Source of the DNA: an uncultured Clostridia bacterium | Lineage (GTDB): Bacteria; Bacillota; Clostridia; Christensenellales; UBA1242 | DNA length: 58,374 bases | Assembly (NCBI GenBank): GCA_944377305.1 | Contig: CALWEL010000009.1 | Coordinates: forward strand, 1 to 58,374 | Direction: 5' to 3' | Shown: piece after piece, positions 26,166 through 34,696 of the stretch | How the letters are laid out: each line of letters opens with the position of its first letter | How positions within the stretch are numbered: position 1 is the first letter of the stretch | Program-made: the position numbers and the translations under genes | The notes under the pieces: generated by a model | Databases searched by the model: none | What the model saw: only the letters and a program-made list of their open reading frames with translations | What the model was told of the DNA's origin: nothing

Positions 26166-27368
26166 GTGAACATTTTTAAGAAATTATATTGTAGAACATT
26201 TCAATTAGTTTTTAGGATTGCGATTCCAATATTGCCATATCACGAACCAAAGATTTTGACTAACAATGACGAATTAGTTTCAACACTACTTGAAAATAAT
26301 ACCAAAAGCGTTTTGCTTGTGACAGATGCGGGACTCACTAATTTGGGTTTATATAATAGTCTAGTTGACGCAATGAGAGAAAAGGGTGTGAAAGTCAGTG
26401 TTTATGATAAAACAGTGGCAAATCCTACTACTCAAAATGTTGATGAAGCACTTGGAATGTATAGAGACAATGCGTGCAATGCAATTATTGCATTTGGAGG
26501 CGGATCTTCTATGGACTGTGCGAAAGCCACTGGTGCACGAGTGGCGCGACCAAAGAAGACTCTTGGGCAAATGAAAGGCATACTTAAGGTGGGGAAAAAG
26601 ATTCCGTTATTGATAGCAGTACCTACTACTGCAGGTACAGGAAGTGAGACAACGCTTGCAGCAGTGATAACCGATAGTGAAACAAGGCATAAATATGCGA
26701 TAAATGATTTTCCATTAATTCCAAATTATGCTATGTTAGATGCAAATTTGACAGTAGGGCTTCCAAAATTTGTCACAGCGACAACGGGAATGGATGCGCT
26801 CACACACGCTATAGAAGCGTACATTGGTCGTAGTACCACCAAAGATACTAGACAAAATTCGCTGGATGCCGTGAAATTAGTTTTTGAAAATTTATATACT
26901 GCTTATAAAGATGGTGGCAATCTAGAGGCTAGAGATAATATGTTGAAAGCAGCATTCAAGGCTGGGGCAGCATTTACAAAATCTTATGTAGGCTATGTGC
27001 ACGCAATTGCTCATTCCTTAGGCGGGAAATATAATGTGCCACACGGACTGGCAAATGCCATAATTTTACCTTATGTTTTGAAAAAATATGGTCGTGCAAT
27101 ATATAAAAAACTTTGGGAAATGGGCGTATATGCAAATCTCTTTGAGGCGGACACGTCAATTGAAGCAGGTGCAAAAATTTTTATAGAGAAGATTGAAGAT
27201 CTGAATAAATCTATGGATATAGGTACTTCAATTCCTGAGATAAAAGGCGAAGACATACCTTACCTTGCCATCACAGCAGAAAAAGAAGCAAATCCTTTAT
27301 ATCCTGTTCCAGTATTGTATACTGCAGAGCAATTAGAGAAAATATATTACGAGGTAAAGAATGGATAA
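26166..27368 (+). CDS. Iron-containing alcohol dehydrogenase
   Basis: Group III NAD(P)-dependent, metal-dependent dehydrogenase that interconverts alcohols and aldehydes. The nucleotide motif GGGSSMDCAKATGA is near residue 106. The metal ligands are in order: Asp in YAMLDANLT, and His in GMDALTHAIEAYI, HAIAHSLGG and VPHGLANAI. I chose GTG 26166 because AAGGAG (26154-26159) is 6 bases before it and the promoter lies further upstream; this gives 400 residues. It overlaps the aldehyde dehydrogenase gene by 8 bp, so the two enzymes are made together and probably act on the same aldehyde. The natural substrate is not readable. Confidence 0.9.
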   Translation: MNIFKKLYCRTFQLVFRIAIPILPYHEPKILTNNDELVSTLLENNTKSVLLVTDAGLTNLGLYNSLVDAMREKGVKVSVYDKTVANPTTQNVDEALGMYRDNACNAIIAFGGGSSMDCAKATGARVARPKKTLGQMKGILKVGKKIPLLIAVPTTAGTGSETTLAAVITDSETRHKYAINDFPLIPNYAMLDANLTVGLPKFVTATTGMDALTHAIEAYIGRSTTKDTRQNSLDAVKLVFENLYTAYKDGGNLEARDNMLKAAFKAGAAFTKSYVGYVHAIAHSLGGKYNVPHGLANAIILPYVLKKYGRAIYKKLWEMGVYANLFEADTSIEAGAKIFIEKIEDLNKSMDIGTSIPEIKGEDIPYLAITAEKEANPLYPVPVLYTAEQLEKIYYEVKNG

Positions 27369-28737
27369 AGAATTGATTTTAGAAAAAATAAAAGCTCAGC
27401 GCGAATATTTGGAAATTAATCCAATGCTTGATTATAAAAAGCGTATTGAAGCATTGAAAAAGCTATATAAAAATATAAAAAATATGACACCAGAGATCAA
27501 CGATGCGCTGAAAAAAGATTTGAACAAAGGTGAAGTTGAAACATATATGGTAGAGATAGGAATGGTGCTCAGCGAGATCAGTTATATGATCAAGCATTGT
27601 AGAAAATTTTCGCGTCCAAAAAGAGTGCCAACTCCGCTAGCACAATTTCCATCCTCTAGTTATAGATTGCCTTGCGCGTATGGTATTGTGCTTATAATCA
27701 GTCCGTGGAATTATCCTTTTATGCTTGCAATTGAACCACTTGTAGATGCAATCTGTGCTGGGAATTCTGTCATTATTAAACCTAGTGAACATTCGCCAAA
27801 TACAAGTAAGGTGATCGAGCGACTAATTGCTACGACGTTTGATCCAGGGCATGTGACTACAGTGTTGGGTGCGGTTGAAGAATGTACATTTTTATTGGAT
27901 CAAGATCTTGATTATATTTTCTATACAGGAAGCACAAGAGTGGGTGAAATTGTTATGAAAAAGGCGGCAGAGCATTTTACTCCAGTGACATTGGAAATGG
28001 GAGGCAAAAGTCCGTGTGTCATAGATGAGACAGCGAATCTTGCGCTTGCAGCCAAAAGAATTGTGTTTGGCAAACTGTTAAATTGCGGTCAGACTTGTGT
28101 CGCTCCCGATTACATCTATTGTGATGAAAAAGTGAAAGATGAATTAATATACGAATTGAAACGCCAAATTATTTTGCAATATACAACAGATCCTATTAGC
28201 AATCCAGAATATCCTCGTATGGTAAACCAAAAACAGTATGATGCAATGCGATCATTCATTAAGGATGACAAGCTAATATTTGGGGGAAAATGTTCGGATG
28301 AGAAGTTGAAAATAGAGCCAACTATTCTCAATGCATCTTTTGATGACGAAGTTATGAAAGAAGAAATTTTTGGACCAATCATTCCTATTGTGACATTCAA
28401 AGATATTGATGAAGCAATTAAAAATATAAACAGTTTGACTAAGCCACTTGCGTTTTATATTTTTTCGTCTAGCAAAGAGAATCAAAACAAATTCATAGAT
28501 CGTTGCCCGTTTGGCGGAGGATGTATCAATGATACTATTGTGCATATTGCTACATCGAATATGGGATTTGGAGGACTGAAGCAAAGTGGTATAGGAGCAT
28601 ATCACGGAAAGGTGGGTTTTGAGACTTTCACACACTATAAGAGCATTTTAAACAAAAAGACTTGGCTGGATTTGCCTATGCGTTATCAACCATATAATAA
28701 ATTTAAGGCATTTTTAATCAGATTGTTTTTAAGATAA
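27361..28737 (+). CDS. Aldehyde dehydrogenase, class 3-like
   Basis: NAD(P)-dependent enzyme oxidising aldehydes to acids. The catalytic Cys lies in LNCGQTCVAPDY near residue 242, the general-base Glu in LEMGGKSPCV near 208, and the cofactor motif FYTGSTRVG near 180. The 458-residue length and the C-terminal PMRYQPYNKFKAF segment fit the ALDH3/fatty-aldehyde dehydrogenase branch rather than the 490-residue ALDH1 type. GAGGT precedes the ATG, which overlaps the alcohol dehydrogenase stop. The short hydrophobic, basic tail (FLIRLFLR) could touch the membrane. Confidence 0.9.
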   Translation: MDKELILEKIKAQREYLEINPMLDYKKRIEALKKLYKNIKNMTPEINDALKKDLNKGEVETYMVEIGMVLSEISYMIKHCRKFSRPKRVPTPLAQFPSSSYRLPCAYGIVLIISPWNYPFMLAIEPLVDAICAGNSVIIKPSEHSPNTSKVIERLIATTFDPGHVTTVLGAVEECTFLLDQDLDYIFYTGSTRVGEIVMKKAAEHFTPVTLEMGGKSPCVIDETANLALAAKRIVFGKLLNCGQTCVAPDYIYCDEKVKDELIYELKRQIILQYTTDPISNPEYPRMVNQKQYDAMRSFIKDDKLIFGGKCSDEKLKIEPTILNASFDDEVMKEEIFGPIIPIVTFKDIDEAIKNINSLTKPLAFYIFSSSKENQNKFIDRCPFGGGCINDTIVHIATSNMGFGGLKQSGIGAYHGKVGFETFTHYKSILNKKTWLDLPMRYQPYNKFKAFLIRLFLR

Positions 28738-28995
28738 AATTGAAAAATTAAGAATTTTAATTAAAAAATTAATAAAAGTATAGTAAAAATATCATATTAT
28801 AAAATTTTTTAATTATTTAATTGGAATAAAATCTAATGTAATAAAAAAAATTGCTGAAAAATCATTAAAATAAAAGAATCATCAATTATTGGCAAATAAA
28901 TAAAATGAAATAAAGCAAAGTTACGGTATTTAATTCAGAGAAATTCATTTTATATTATTCAAAATTCAATTTGCGAATAAAGTTTAGGAGAAAAT

Positions 28996-29685
28996 ATGAA
29001 AAAATCTGCATATATTCTAAATTCAATATTCCTCTTAGCAATTATAATTCTAGATATATTTTACATTGTCAATGGCGGAATTATTTTGAAAAGTATTACA
29101 AGTGCTTGCTTTTTTATGCTTGGCGTGATCAATTTGATTTTTGTGTTAAGGATGAAAACGGAAAAAATTAAATTTTCTATCCTTTTACTCGTGGGACTTT
29201 TCTTTGCTATGCTAGGGGATATTTTGTTAGAGATCAATTTTATAGTTGGGGCAATATTCTTTGCAATAGGTCATATATTTTATTTCATATCATTTTGTTG
29301 GCTTGAAAGATTCAAGTGGACTGATCTTATCTTTGGTTTTGTGATTTTTATTCCGTCAGTTCTTGTGATCACATTATATCCACATTTTGATTTCGGCGGA
29401 GTAGTGATGGAAGTTCTGTGTGTATTCTACGCTCTTGTCATATCCTTAATGGTAGGCAAGGCAGTTTCTACATATATTGCTAAAAAATCGCTTTCTAGAT
29501 TGATTATAATGATTGGAACGATACTGTTCTTCTTTTCGGATCTTATGCTTCTATTCAACGTATTTTCTTCTGTCAGCAGTGCATTTGGCGTGCTTTGTCT
29601 TGCCACATATTATCCTGCGGAATTCTTGCTCGCCTTCTCAATCTTATTTTCTACTATATCAAAGAAAATCAATCAAGATGAATAG
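28996..29685 (+). CDS. YhhN/lysoplasmalogenase-like membrane protein
   Basis: Polytopic membrane protein of 229 residues with about eight helices. The family's acidic motifs are visible: FAMLGDILLEIN near 71, GHIFYF near 93, FFFSDLMLLFN near 180 and YYPAEFLLAFS near 210. Characterised members (TMEM86B, Legionella YhhN) hydrolyse the vinyl ether of lysoplasmalogens and release a fatty aldehyde. It follows an aldehyde and an alcohol dehydrogenase, after a 258-bp gap with no terminator that I could find. AGGAG precedes the ATG. Family membership is likely; the activity here is inference. Confidence 0.78.
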   Translation: MKKSAYILNSIFLLAIIILDIFYIVNGGIILKSITSACFFMLGVINLIFVLRMKTEKIKFSILLLVGLFFAMLGDILLEINFIVGAIFFAIGHIFYFISFCWLERFKWTDLIFGFVIFIPSVLVITLYPHFDFGGVVMEVLCVFYALVISLMVGKAVSTYIAKKSLSRLIIMIGTILFFFSDLMLLFNVFSSVSSAFGVLCLATYYPAEFLLAFSILFSTISKKINQDE

Positions 29686-29743
29686 TTAAATTATATATTT
29701 TTCAATTTGTATATCAAAGTTTATAAATATTTAATAAAAATCG

Positions 29744-29772
29744 TTGACAAATAAAGATATGTCTGTTATAAT
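29744..29772 (+). promoter_or_regulatory. Consensus promoter of infC-rpmI-rplT
   Basis: TTGACA (29744-29749), 17-bp spacer, TATAAT (29767-29772) preceded by TG-T. This is the closest to consensus of all promoters in the window, as expected for a ribosomal operon. Confidence 0.92.
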
Positions 29773-29778
29773 GGAACT

Positions 29779-29901
29779 GTAAAAGTAGAAGTACCACTTC
29801 TCACCTTGAAGCAATGAGCGACAATGGTTATGAAATTACAATTAACGATAATGTAGTTTTTTGATGAGTGGATTCTTTTACTATAAGGAATTCCATTTTT
29901 T
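29779..29901 (+). ncRNA. L20-type autoregulatory leader
   Basis: The leader between promoter and infC holds a hairpin (agaagt-acc-acttct, 29788-29802), the cacttctcacc element typical of infC leaders in Firmicutes, and an intrinsic terminator (29869-29878 with 29885-29895, one bulged base, then six Ts). gtaaaag at 29779-29785 is complementary to cttttac at 29875-29881, which overlaps the terminator's 5' arm, so two exclusive folds are possible. In Bacillus, ribosomal protein L20 binds such a leader and promotes termination. Confidence 0.8.
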
Positions 29902-29916
29902 ATTTTAGGAGGTAAT

Positions 29917-30432
29917 TTGAAAGAATCACTAAAAAATGAACAAATTGTTTTAGCAGAAGTTCGTTTAATTGGACCAAATTCTGAGCAGTTGGGAATAATG
30001 AGCTCTCAAAAGGCATTGGAAGTGGCGAATGGCTATGATCTAGATCTTGTCTTGATTGCACCAGATGCTAAACCACCTGTATGCAAGATTATGAATTATG
30101 GCAAGTACAAATTTGAGGAACTCAAAAAACTCAAAGAGCAGAGGAAGAATCAAAAGGTAGATGAAGTGAAAGAAATCCGTCTATCAATGTCTATTGATGA
30201 CCACGACCTTCAAATCAAGGCAAAACAATGTTGCAAATTTTTATCTGATGGTAGCAAGGTGAGAGTAAAGATTTTGATGAAAGGACGTATCCAAGTGCGT
30301 CCACAAATAGGCATTGAGATTATGAATCGCTTTGCAGACCTGGTAGCGAGTGTTGGTCAAATGGATAAAAAACCTGAAATAAATGGGCGAAATATCTTTA
30401 TGGTATTAGCACCGATCTCAAACAAAAAATAA
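29917..30432 (+). CDS. infC: Translation initiation factor IF-3
   Basis: Binds the 30S subunit, checks the start codon and prevents premature 50S joining. The two-domain fold is intact in 171 residues: N-terminal domain with SSQKALEVANGYDLDLVLIAP, basic linker KKLKEQRKNQK, C-terminal domain with EIRLSMSIDDHDLQIKAKQ. The start is TTG at 29917, behind AGGAGGT at 29907-29913; a rare start codon is a known feature of infC, used for autocontrol because IF-3 itself rejects such codons. Followed by rpmI and rplT. Confidence 0.97.
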   Translation: MKESLKNEQIVLAEVRLIGPNSEQLGIMSSQKALEVANGYDLDLVLIAPDAKPPVCKIMNYGKYKFEELKKLKEQRKNQKVDEVKEIRLSMSIDDHDLQIKAKQCCKFLSDGSKVRVKILMKGRIQVRPQIGIEIMNRFADLVASVGQMDKKPEINGRNIFMVLAPISNKK

Positions 30433-30524
30433 GTTATTTGGGAAAGCACTTCACTTTTTAATATTGATGAGACATAGACAAAACTTGTCTAGTGTTTCTA
30501 AGATAAGATTATAAGGAGAGAATT

Positions 30525-30713
30525 ATGCCAAAAATGAAAACAAGAAAGGCTGTGGCAAAACGTTTCAGTGAAACAGGCACAGGCAAAATCAAACGTACTC
30601 ACGATGGAAAAGGTCACATTTTGACCAAGAAATCAAGAAAGAGAAAGAGAAAATTAAGAAAAACCGGATATGTTTCAAAACAATACGAAAAGAACATAAA
30701 GGGTATGATGTAG
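30525..30713 (+). CDS. rpmI: 50S ribosomal protein L35
   Basis: Small, highly basic protein of the large subunit, 62 residues, with the family's [13 protein letters not shown] start and RKRKRKLRK core. AAGGAG precedes the ATG. It lies in the invariant order infC-rpmI-rplT, 10 bp before rplT. Confidence 0.97.
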   Translation: MPKMKTRKAVAKRFSETGTGKIKRTHDGKGHILTKKSRKRKRKLRKTGYVSKQYEKNIKGMM

Positions 30714-30723
30714 GAGGCGAAAA

Positions 30724-31095
30724 ATGAGAGTTAAACGTGGTGTCAATGCAGTGAAAAAGCGCCGTGCGATTTTGAAACAAGCTAAGGGTTATCGTGGTGC
30801 GAAATCAAAACTTTATAGAGTTGCTCGTGAAGCAGTGATGAAATCAGGTCAGTATGCTTATGTTGGTAGAAAGCTTAGAAAACGTGATATGCGCTCACTT
30901 TGGATCACTCGTATCAATGCTGGTTGTCGAGAAAATGGTATCAGTTATAGTTTGTTTATCAGCGGACTTAAAAAGGCTAATGTGGACCTCAACCGTAAAG
31001 TACTTGCAGATCTAGCTGTGACTGATAAGAACACATTTGCAAAACTTGTCGAAACTGCAAAGAAAGCAAACGACAGTGCAAAGAAATCAAAATAG
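30724..31095 (+). CDS. rplT: 50S ribosomal protein L20
   Basis: Large-subunit assembly protein and the likely repressor of its own operon through the leader upstream of infC. The 123 residues begin [14 protein letters not shown] and contain [15 protein letters not shown] and [14 protein letters not shown], all typical of the family. AGGAGG precedes the ATG. A terminator follows. Confidence 0.97.
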   Translation: MRVKRGVNAVKKRRAILKQAKGYRGAKSKLYRVAREAVMKSGQYAYVGRKLRKRDMRSLWITRINAGCRENGISYSLFISGLKKANVDLNRKVLADLAVTDKNTFAKLVETAKKANDSAKKSK

Positions 31096-31144
31096 ATTAA
31101 AAAAATTTTATATTTGAAATAAAATTACTAAATTATATTTATTG

Positions 31145-31180
31145 AATAGACATTAAATGAACTAATGTCTATTTTTTTGA
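31145..31180 (+). terminator. Terminator of the infC operon
   Basis: An 11-bp perfect stem (31145-31155 with 31163-31173), 7-base loop, then a T run. Confidence 0.9.
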
Positions 31181-31316
31181 ATAGATCTTCAATATAATCA
31201 ACTTAAAATTCATATTAAATAGCTATTATTGTTTGATTTGATAACTTTTAATGATTTAATAAATCTATTAATATTAAATTTAAATTAGTTTTTTAATAAT
31301 GCTTATTAATAATATT

Positions 31317-31532
31317 TTAGTCAATTTTATTTTTGTCCTTAAAATCTTTCCCTGTAATAAGATAGTCAATTGAAACATTAAAATAATTTGACATAGTGAT
31401 GAGCATTTTCAAACTTGGCTCACGCTTGCCATTTTCATAATAGGAAAGTGCTTCACGCGAAATATTAAGATCAATCGCTACTTGTTGTTGATTTAATTTT
31501 TTACGTTTTCGTATTTCCCTCAATCCTTTCAT
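31317..31532 (-). CDS. XRE-family transcriptional regulator
   Basis: A 71-residue protein that is almost entirely one helix-turn-helix domain (LREIRKRKKLNQQQVAIDLNISREALSYYENGKREPS), of the Cro/C1 type found in small repressors. It is divergent from a membrane-protein gene, and a perfect palindrome lies between them, so it probably represses that gene. No Shine-Dalgarno is seen before its ATG. Confidence 0.88.
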   Translation of the reverse strand: MKGLREIRKRKKLNQQQVAIDLNISREALSYYENGKREPSLKMLITMSNYFNVSIDYLITGKDFKDKNKID

Positions 31533-31557
31533 TATTCAAAATATTTGTATTAAATCC

Positions 31558-31586
31558 TTGACAATATTGTAACATTTTGTTAATAT
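31558..31586 (+). promoter_or_regulatory. Promoter of the 222-residue membrane protein gene
   Basis: TTGACA (31558-31563), 17-bp spacer, TAATAT (31581-31586). The imperfect operator half-sites at 31568-31584 lie inside the spacer and -10. Confidence 0.85.
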
Positions 31587-31608
31587 AAAAATGTAACACA
31601 GTGTTACA
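31568..31608. promoter_or_regulatory. Two operators for the XRE regulator
   Basis: A perfect palindrome tgtaacac-a-gtgttaca at 31592-31608 covers the expected transcription start. A second, imperfect copy, tgtaaca-ttt-tgttaat at 31568-31584, covers the promoter spacer and -10. Paired, similar palindromes next to a small XRE gene are the usual design of an autoregulated repressor. Binding by the adjacent regulator is inferred. Confidence 0.75.
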
Positions 31609-31620
31609 AAGGAGAAAATT

Positions 31621-32289
31621 ATGAAAAACAAGATATTGGGGAAAAAAGAAAGTATATTCATAATATCATTATTGACTATTGTCTGTATTTTATTAGTTGT
31701 ACAATTCATCATTTCATTAGTATCTATTTCGGATGTTGCAAATATGATGAAATTGCTATTAGGTGGTGAATATTTCAAAGATTTCAATGTGTTGAGAGCT
31801 GTATCTATTCTAATGATAATATTAATATTATTTTCATTATTAATCTCTTTTACTTTATTGTTTATTAAAAAAGAAGAGATTAAACGTGCTCTATTGATAA
31901 CGGTATTAACAATACTATTTTTGTGTGTAATATTTTTCTTTGTAATGAGATTTGTGACTGGTGAAGAATATGATGTAGCATTAGATTCATCAATGAATGA
32001 AACTACAGAGGGGCAAATTAACTATCGAATTAAAGATGACTTATTGAATCGTCATATTTATCTGTTGTCAAGTATCGGTATAGTGGCAGTCATAATCTTT
32101 ACCAATTTTCATCTATCAAATCTAATATTTTCTGCAGTTCAAAAAGATGATGAAAAAAATGAAAGAAATATTGAAAAGTCAGAGGCAGAATTAGAACTTG
32201 AAAATGAAATAAACAAAATGAAAGGTAGATTGAGAATAAAAGATTTGGAGAAAGAATATTTGAAATTAAAAACTAAACTAGATGAATAA
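31621..32289 (+). CDS. Unrecognised four-helix membrane protein with coiled-coil tail
   Basis: A 222-residue protein with membrane helices at about 11-36, 59-84, 89-112 and 144-168 and a highly charged cytoplasmic C-terminus (about 175-222) that should form a coiled coil. AAGGAG at 31609-31614 gives the start. Control by the divergent XRE regulator is likely from the operator arrangement. Such regulator plus membrane-protein pairs are common in Firmicutes; the function of this one is unknown. Confidence 0.72.
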   Translation: MKNKILGKKESIFIISLLTIVCILLVVQFIISLVSISDVANMMKLLLGGEYFKDFNVLRAVSILMIILILFSLLISFTLLFIKKEEIKRALLITVLTILFLCVIFFFVMRFVTGEEYDVALDSSMNETTEGQINYRIKDDLLNRHIYLLSSIGIVAVIIFTNFHLSNLIFSAVQKDDEKNERNIEKSEAELELENEINKMKGRLRIKDLEKEYLKLKTKLDE

Positions 32290-32310
32290 TATAGTTCAAA
32301 AAATATTTTA

Positions 32311-32362
32311 AGATCACCTAACTTGAGAAGAATGTCATATTTCAAGATAGGTGATTTTTTAT
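32311..32362 (+). terminator. Terminator of the XRE-controlled membrane protein gene
   Basis: An imperfect stem pairing gatcacctaactt (32312-32324) with aagataggtgat (32344-32355), followed by a T run. Confidence 0.7.
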
Positions 32363-32621
32363 TTTGCGTTCTAAAATATCCAATCATTATATTATCAGAT
32401 GATAATGATTGATTGGTGGGAAAAATATCCAAATGTTATTTGATATAATAAAAATTTTGTAATGATATTATAAGCATCGGAACGCTAAATATACTAATGA
32501 TATTAAGTTATAATTAACTTAAAAATATTTTTCATACATATTTAATAATGTAAATTATAAAAATCACAAAGTTCAAATTTTGTATCTATTGATAACATTA
32601 GAGATGAATTAAGTTAATAAT
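32363..32621. other. AT-rich gap upstream of the rRNA methyltransferase
   Basis: Between the terminator at 32311-32362 and the promoter at 32622 there is about 260 bp of AT-rich DNA in which I see no gene, RNA element or repeat. Confidence 0.6.
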
Positions 32622-32650
32622 TTGACTTATTGTTAACAATTTGTTAATAT
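32622..32650 (+). promoter_or_regulatory. Leaderless-type promoter of the SpoU methyltransferase gene
   Basis: TTGACT (32622-32627), 17-bp spacer, TAATAT (32645-32650). The -10 ends 6 bases before the ATG at 32657, so position +1 would fall on the start codon. No Shine-Dalgarno sequence is present. Confidence 0.75.
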
Positions 32651-32656
32651 GTTATT

Positions 32657-33367
32657 ATGCAGACAACTAGACAAATGATCAAAAATTTGAAGGATAAAAG
32701 TTATAGAAAACAGCATAATCTCTTTTTGGTGGAAGGGGAGAAATTTTGTCGTGATTTGCGAAATTCAGACACTGAGATAATGAAAACTTTAGCCTGTGAT
32801 GATAAGTTTTCTGATTTTCCAAATTTTGAATTGGTCAGCAAAAAAATAATAGACAGCCTCGCCTCGACCAAGACTCCACAAGATATCATTTGTATTTGTA
32901 GAGCACAAACATATCCAATTCAATCAATTGGGAATTCACTCATTTTAGACACTGTTCAGGATCCAGGAAATGTAGGTACACTCATTCGTAGTGCACTCGC
33001 CTTTGGGTTTGATGATGTTTATTTGATTGACTGTGCGGATGTCTATGGCGAAAAAGTGATTAGAAGTTCAGTAGGAACCGTTTTGTCCGCACGTATACAC
33101 ATTGTCAATAGAAATGATTTGATAAACAATAAAACAAAAATTGCAGAAAACTTTGTGGTTGCGGATATGATGGGGGTCCCTATTGACAAAATTCATTTGC
33201 CAAAAGGGAAATTTGCTGTTATAATTGGTAATGAAGGACAAGGAGTGAGTGATGAATTAATTCAATTGTCCGAAATAAAAGTTTCTATCCCTATGACCGA
33301 AAAAGTTGAGAGTCTCAACGCAGGCGTGGCGGGTAGTATAATTATGCAAAAGCTTAGTGAGGTGTAA
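32657..33367 (+). CDS. SpoU/TrmH-family RNA methyltransferase
   Basis: SAM-dependent 2'-O-methyltransferase of the SPOUT class, acting on rRNA or tRNA. All three motifs are intact: LDTVQDPGNVGTLIRSA near 95, IIGNEGQG near 188 and SIPMTEKVESLNAGVAGSI near 210, which form the knotted SAM site. The N-terminal RNA-binding domain (NLFLVEGEKF) is short; 236 residues in all. The first gene of a run that leads into yebC with no spacing. It starts without a ribosome binding site. The target nucleotide cannot be predicted. Confidence 0.9.
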   Translation: MQTTRQMIKNLKDKSYRKQHNLFLVEGEKFCRDLRNSDTEIMKTLACDDKFSDFPNFELVSKKIIDSLASTKTPQDIICICRAQTYPIQSIGNSLILDTVQDPGNVGTLIRSALAFGFDDVYLIDCADVYGEKVIRSSVGTVLSARIHIVNRNDLINNKTKIAENFVVADMMGVPIDKIHLPKGKFAVIIGNEGQGVSDELIQLSEIKVSIPMTEKVESLNAGVAGSIIMQKLSEV

Positions 33368-34090
33368 ATGTCAGGACATAGTAAATGGAACAATATCAAA
33401 GGTAGAAAAGAAAAATCAGACGCAGAACGCAGTAAAATATTTACAAAAGTTGGTCGAGAGATAATGGTGGCAGTCAAAGAGGGCGGACCAAACATTGATA
33501 GCAACAGCAAATTGAAAATGGCAATAGCAAAAGCCCGTCAATATAATATGCCAAATGATAGGATCAACAACATTATCAAAAAGAATAGCGAGGTTGACAA
33601 TTCAAATTTCGTAGAGCAGACGTATGAAGGTTATGGTGTTGGCGGGGTGGCGGTCGTTGTAAAATGCTTTACCGACAACAAAAATCGCACCAGCAGTGAT
33701 GTTCGATACGCATTTGATAAATTTGGAGGTTCGTTAGGTTCATCTGGTTGTGTGTCATATCTGTTTGATAATAAAGGTGTGGTTGTGGTCGAGAAGAACG
33801 ACAAATTTGATTCAGATTCAGCAATGGAACTTGCAATCAACGAAAATGCAACCGATTGTGAAGAAGATGAAGTGTTTACAATCTATACCGAACCAAGTGC
33901 AAATGCGGTAAACGATATGGTATCCGCGTTCGAAAATGCAGGGTATACAATACTTTCATCAGGAGTTGAGATGCTACCGCAAAATTATGTGACTCTTGAT
34001 GAACACAAACGAGAAACATTTGACAAAATGATAGACAAATTGAACGAAAGCGATGATGTTATAGATGTAATACACAATTTAGAGGAATAA
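33368..34090 (+). CDS. yebC: YebC/PmpR-family regulatory protein
   Basis: A 240-residue protein of the YebC/TACO1 family. It starts SGHSKWNNIKGRKEKSDAERSKIF and contains GYGVGGVAVVVKCFTDNKNRT and GSLGSSGCVSYLF, the family hallmarks. Members have been described as transcription regulators and, more recently, as factors that help ribosomes through difficult proline stretches. The ATG directly follows the upstream stop codon, and the GAGGTG at its end serves as ribosome binding site. The position next to ruvC is conserved in many bacteria. Confidence 0.95.
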   Translation: MSGHSKWNNIKGRKEKSDAERSKIFTKVGREIMVAVKEGGPNIDSNSKLKMAIAKARQYNMPNDRINNIIKKNSEVDNSNFVEQTYEGYGVGGVAVVVKCFTDNKNRTSSDVRYAFDKFGGSLGSSGCVSYLFDNKGVVVVEKNDKFDSDSAMELAINENATDCEEDEVFTIYTEPSANAVNDMVSAFENAGYTILSSGVEMLPQNYVTLDEHKRETFDKMIDKLNESDDVIDVIHNLEE

Positions 34091-34093
34091 ATT

Positions 34094-34696
34094 ATGAGTG
34101 AAGTAAAGAACGATGAAGAACTTTTGAAGATTGTCGATTATCTAAAAGAGTATGATGTGAAATTGCGTGGGTTGTACGGATTGTACAATACGCTTTTGTT
34201 GGATGCAGAAGAGAATAGATCAAATCTCAGTACATATTATGAAGAGATGATAGATTTGAAAAATTCTTTGAATTCAATTTCGCAAATTATCTATGGTAGC
34301 AAGAAAAGTGAGCGTGACTCAGTTTATTCACGTAAAAAATCAGAGATAAAGAAACTAAATTCTGAGGCGGACAAAACGAATGAAGAATTCATTGATTCGA
34401 GCAAGAAATATTGCAGTGCGCTAAAAGAATGCGGTTCACTAAAAACTGAGTATAAGCATAAAATCATCAATCTTAGAAAGGAATTCAAAGCAGCAGTGCA
34501 AAAAGAAACTCCGCAAATGGTGATAAAGTTGTTTGTGCGTCAAGTAAAATCACTAAACAAGACGCTTGAAAATATTGAAAAGTTGATTTCTGATTATAAC
34601 GTTAAACGCAATCAAGTGGAAGAAAACAGCAAGAGGTTCAACGACCTTTATCAAAGCGTATTAGATTTGTTAGAAAGATTAAAAGTGCCAGCATAA
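34094..34696 (+). CDS. Unrecognised coiled-coil protein between yebC and ruvC
   Basis: A 200-residue, highly charged, almost wholly helical protein without membrane segments. Long heptad stretches suggest an extended coiled coil (about 40-115 and 145-195). It lies 3 bp after yebC and overlaps ruvC by one base (TAATG), so it is translated with the Holliday junction genes. I do not recognise a family. The context would fit a role in DNA repair or structure, but nothing in the sequence shows it. Confidence 0.7.
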   Translation: MSEVKNDEELLKIVDYLKEYDVKLRGLYGLYNTLLLDAEENRSNLSTYYEEMIDLKNSLNSISQIIYGSKKSERDSVYSRKKSEIKKLNSEADKTNEEFIDSSKKYCSALKECGSLKTEYKHKIINLRKEFKAAVQKETPQMVIKLFVRQVKSLNKTLENIEKLISDYNVKRNQVEENSKRFNDLYQSVLDLLERLKVPA

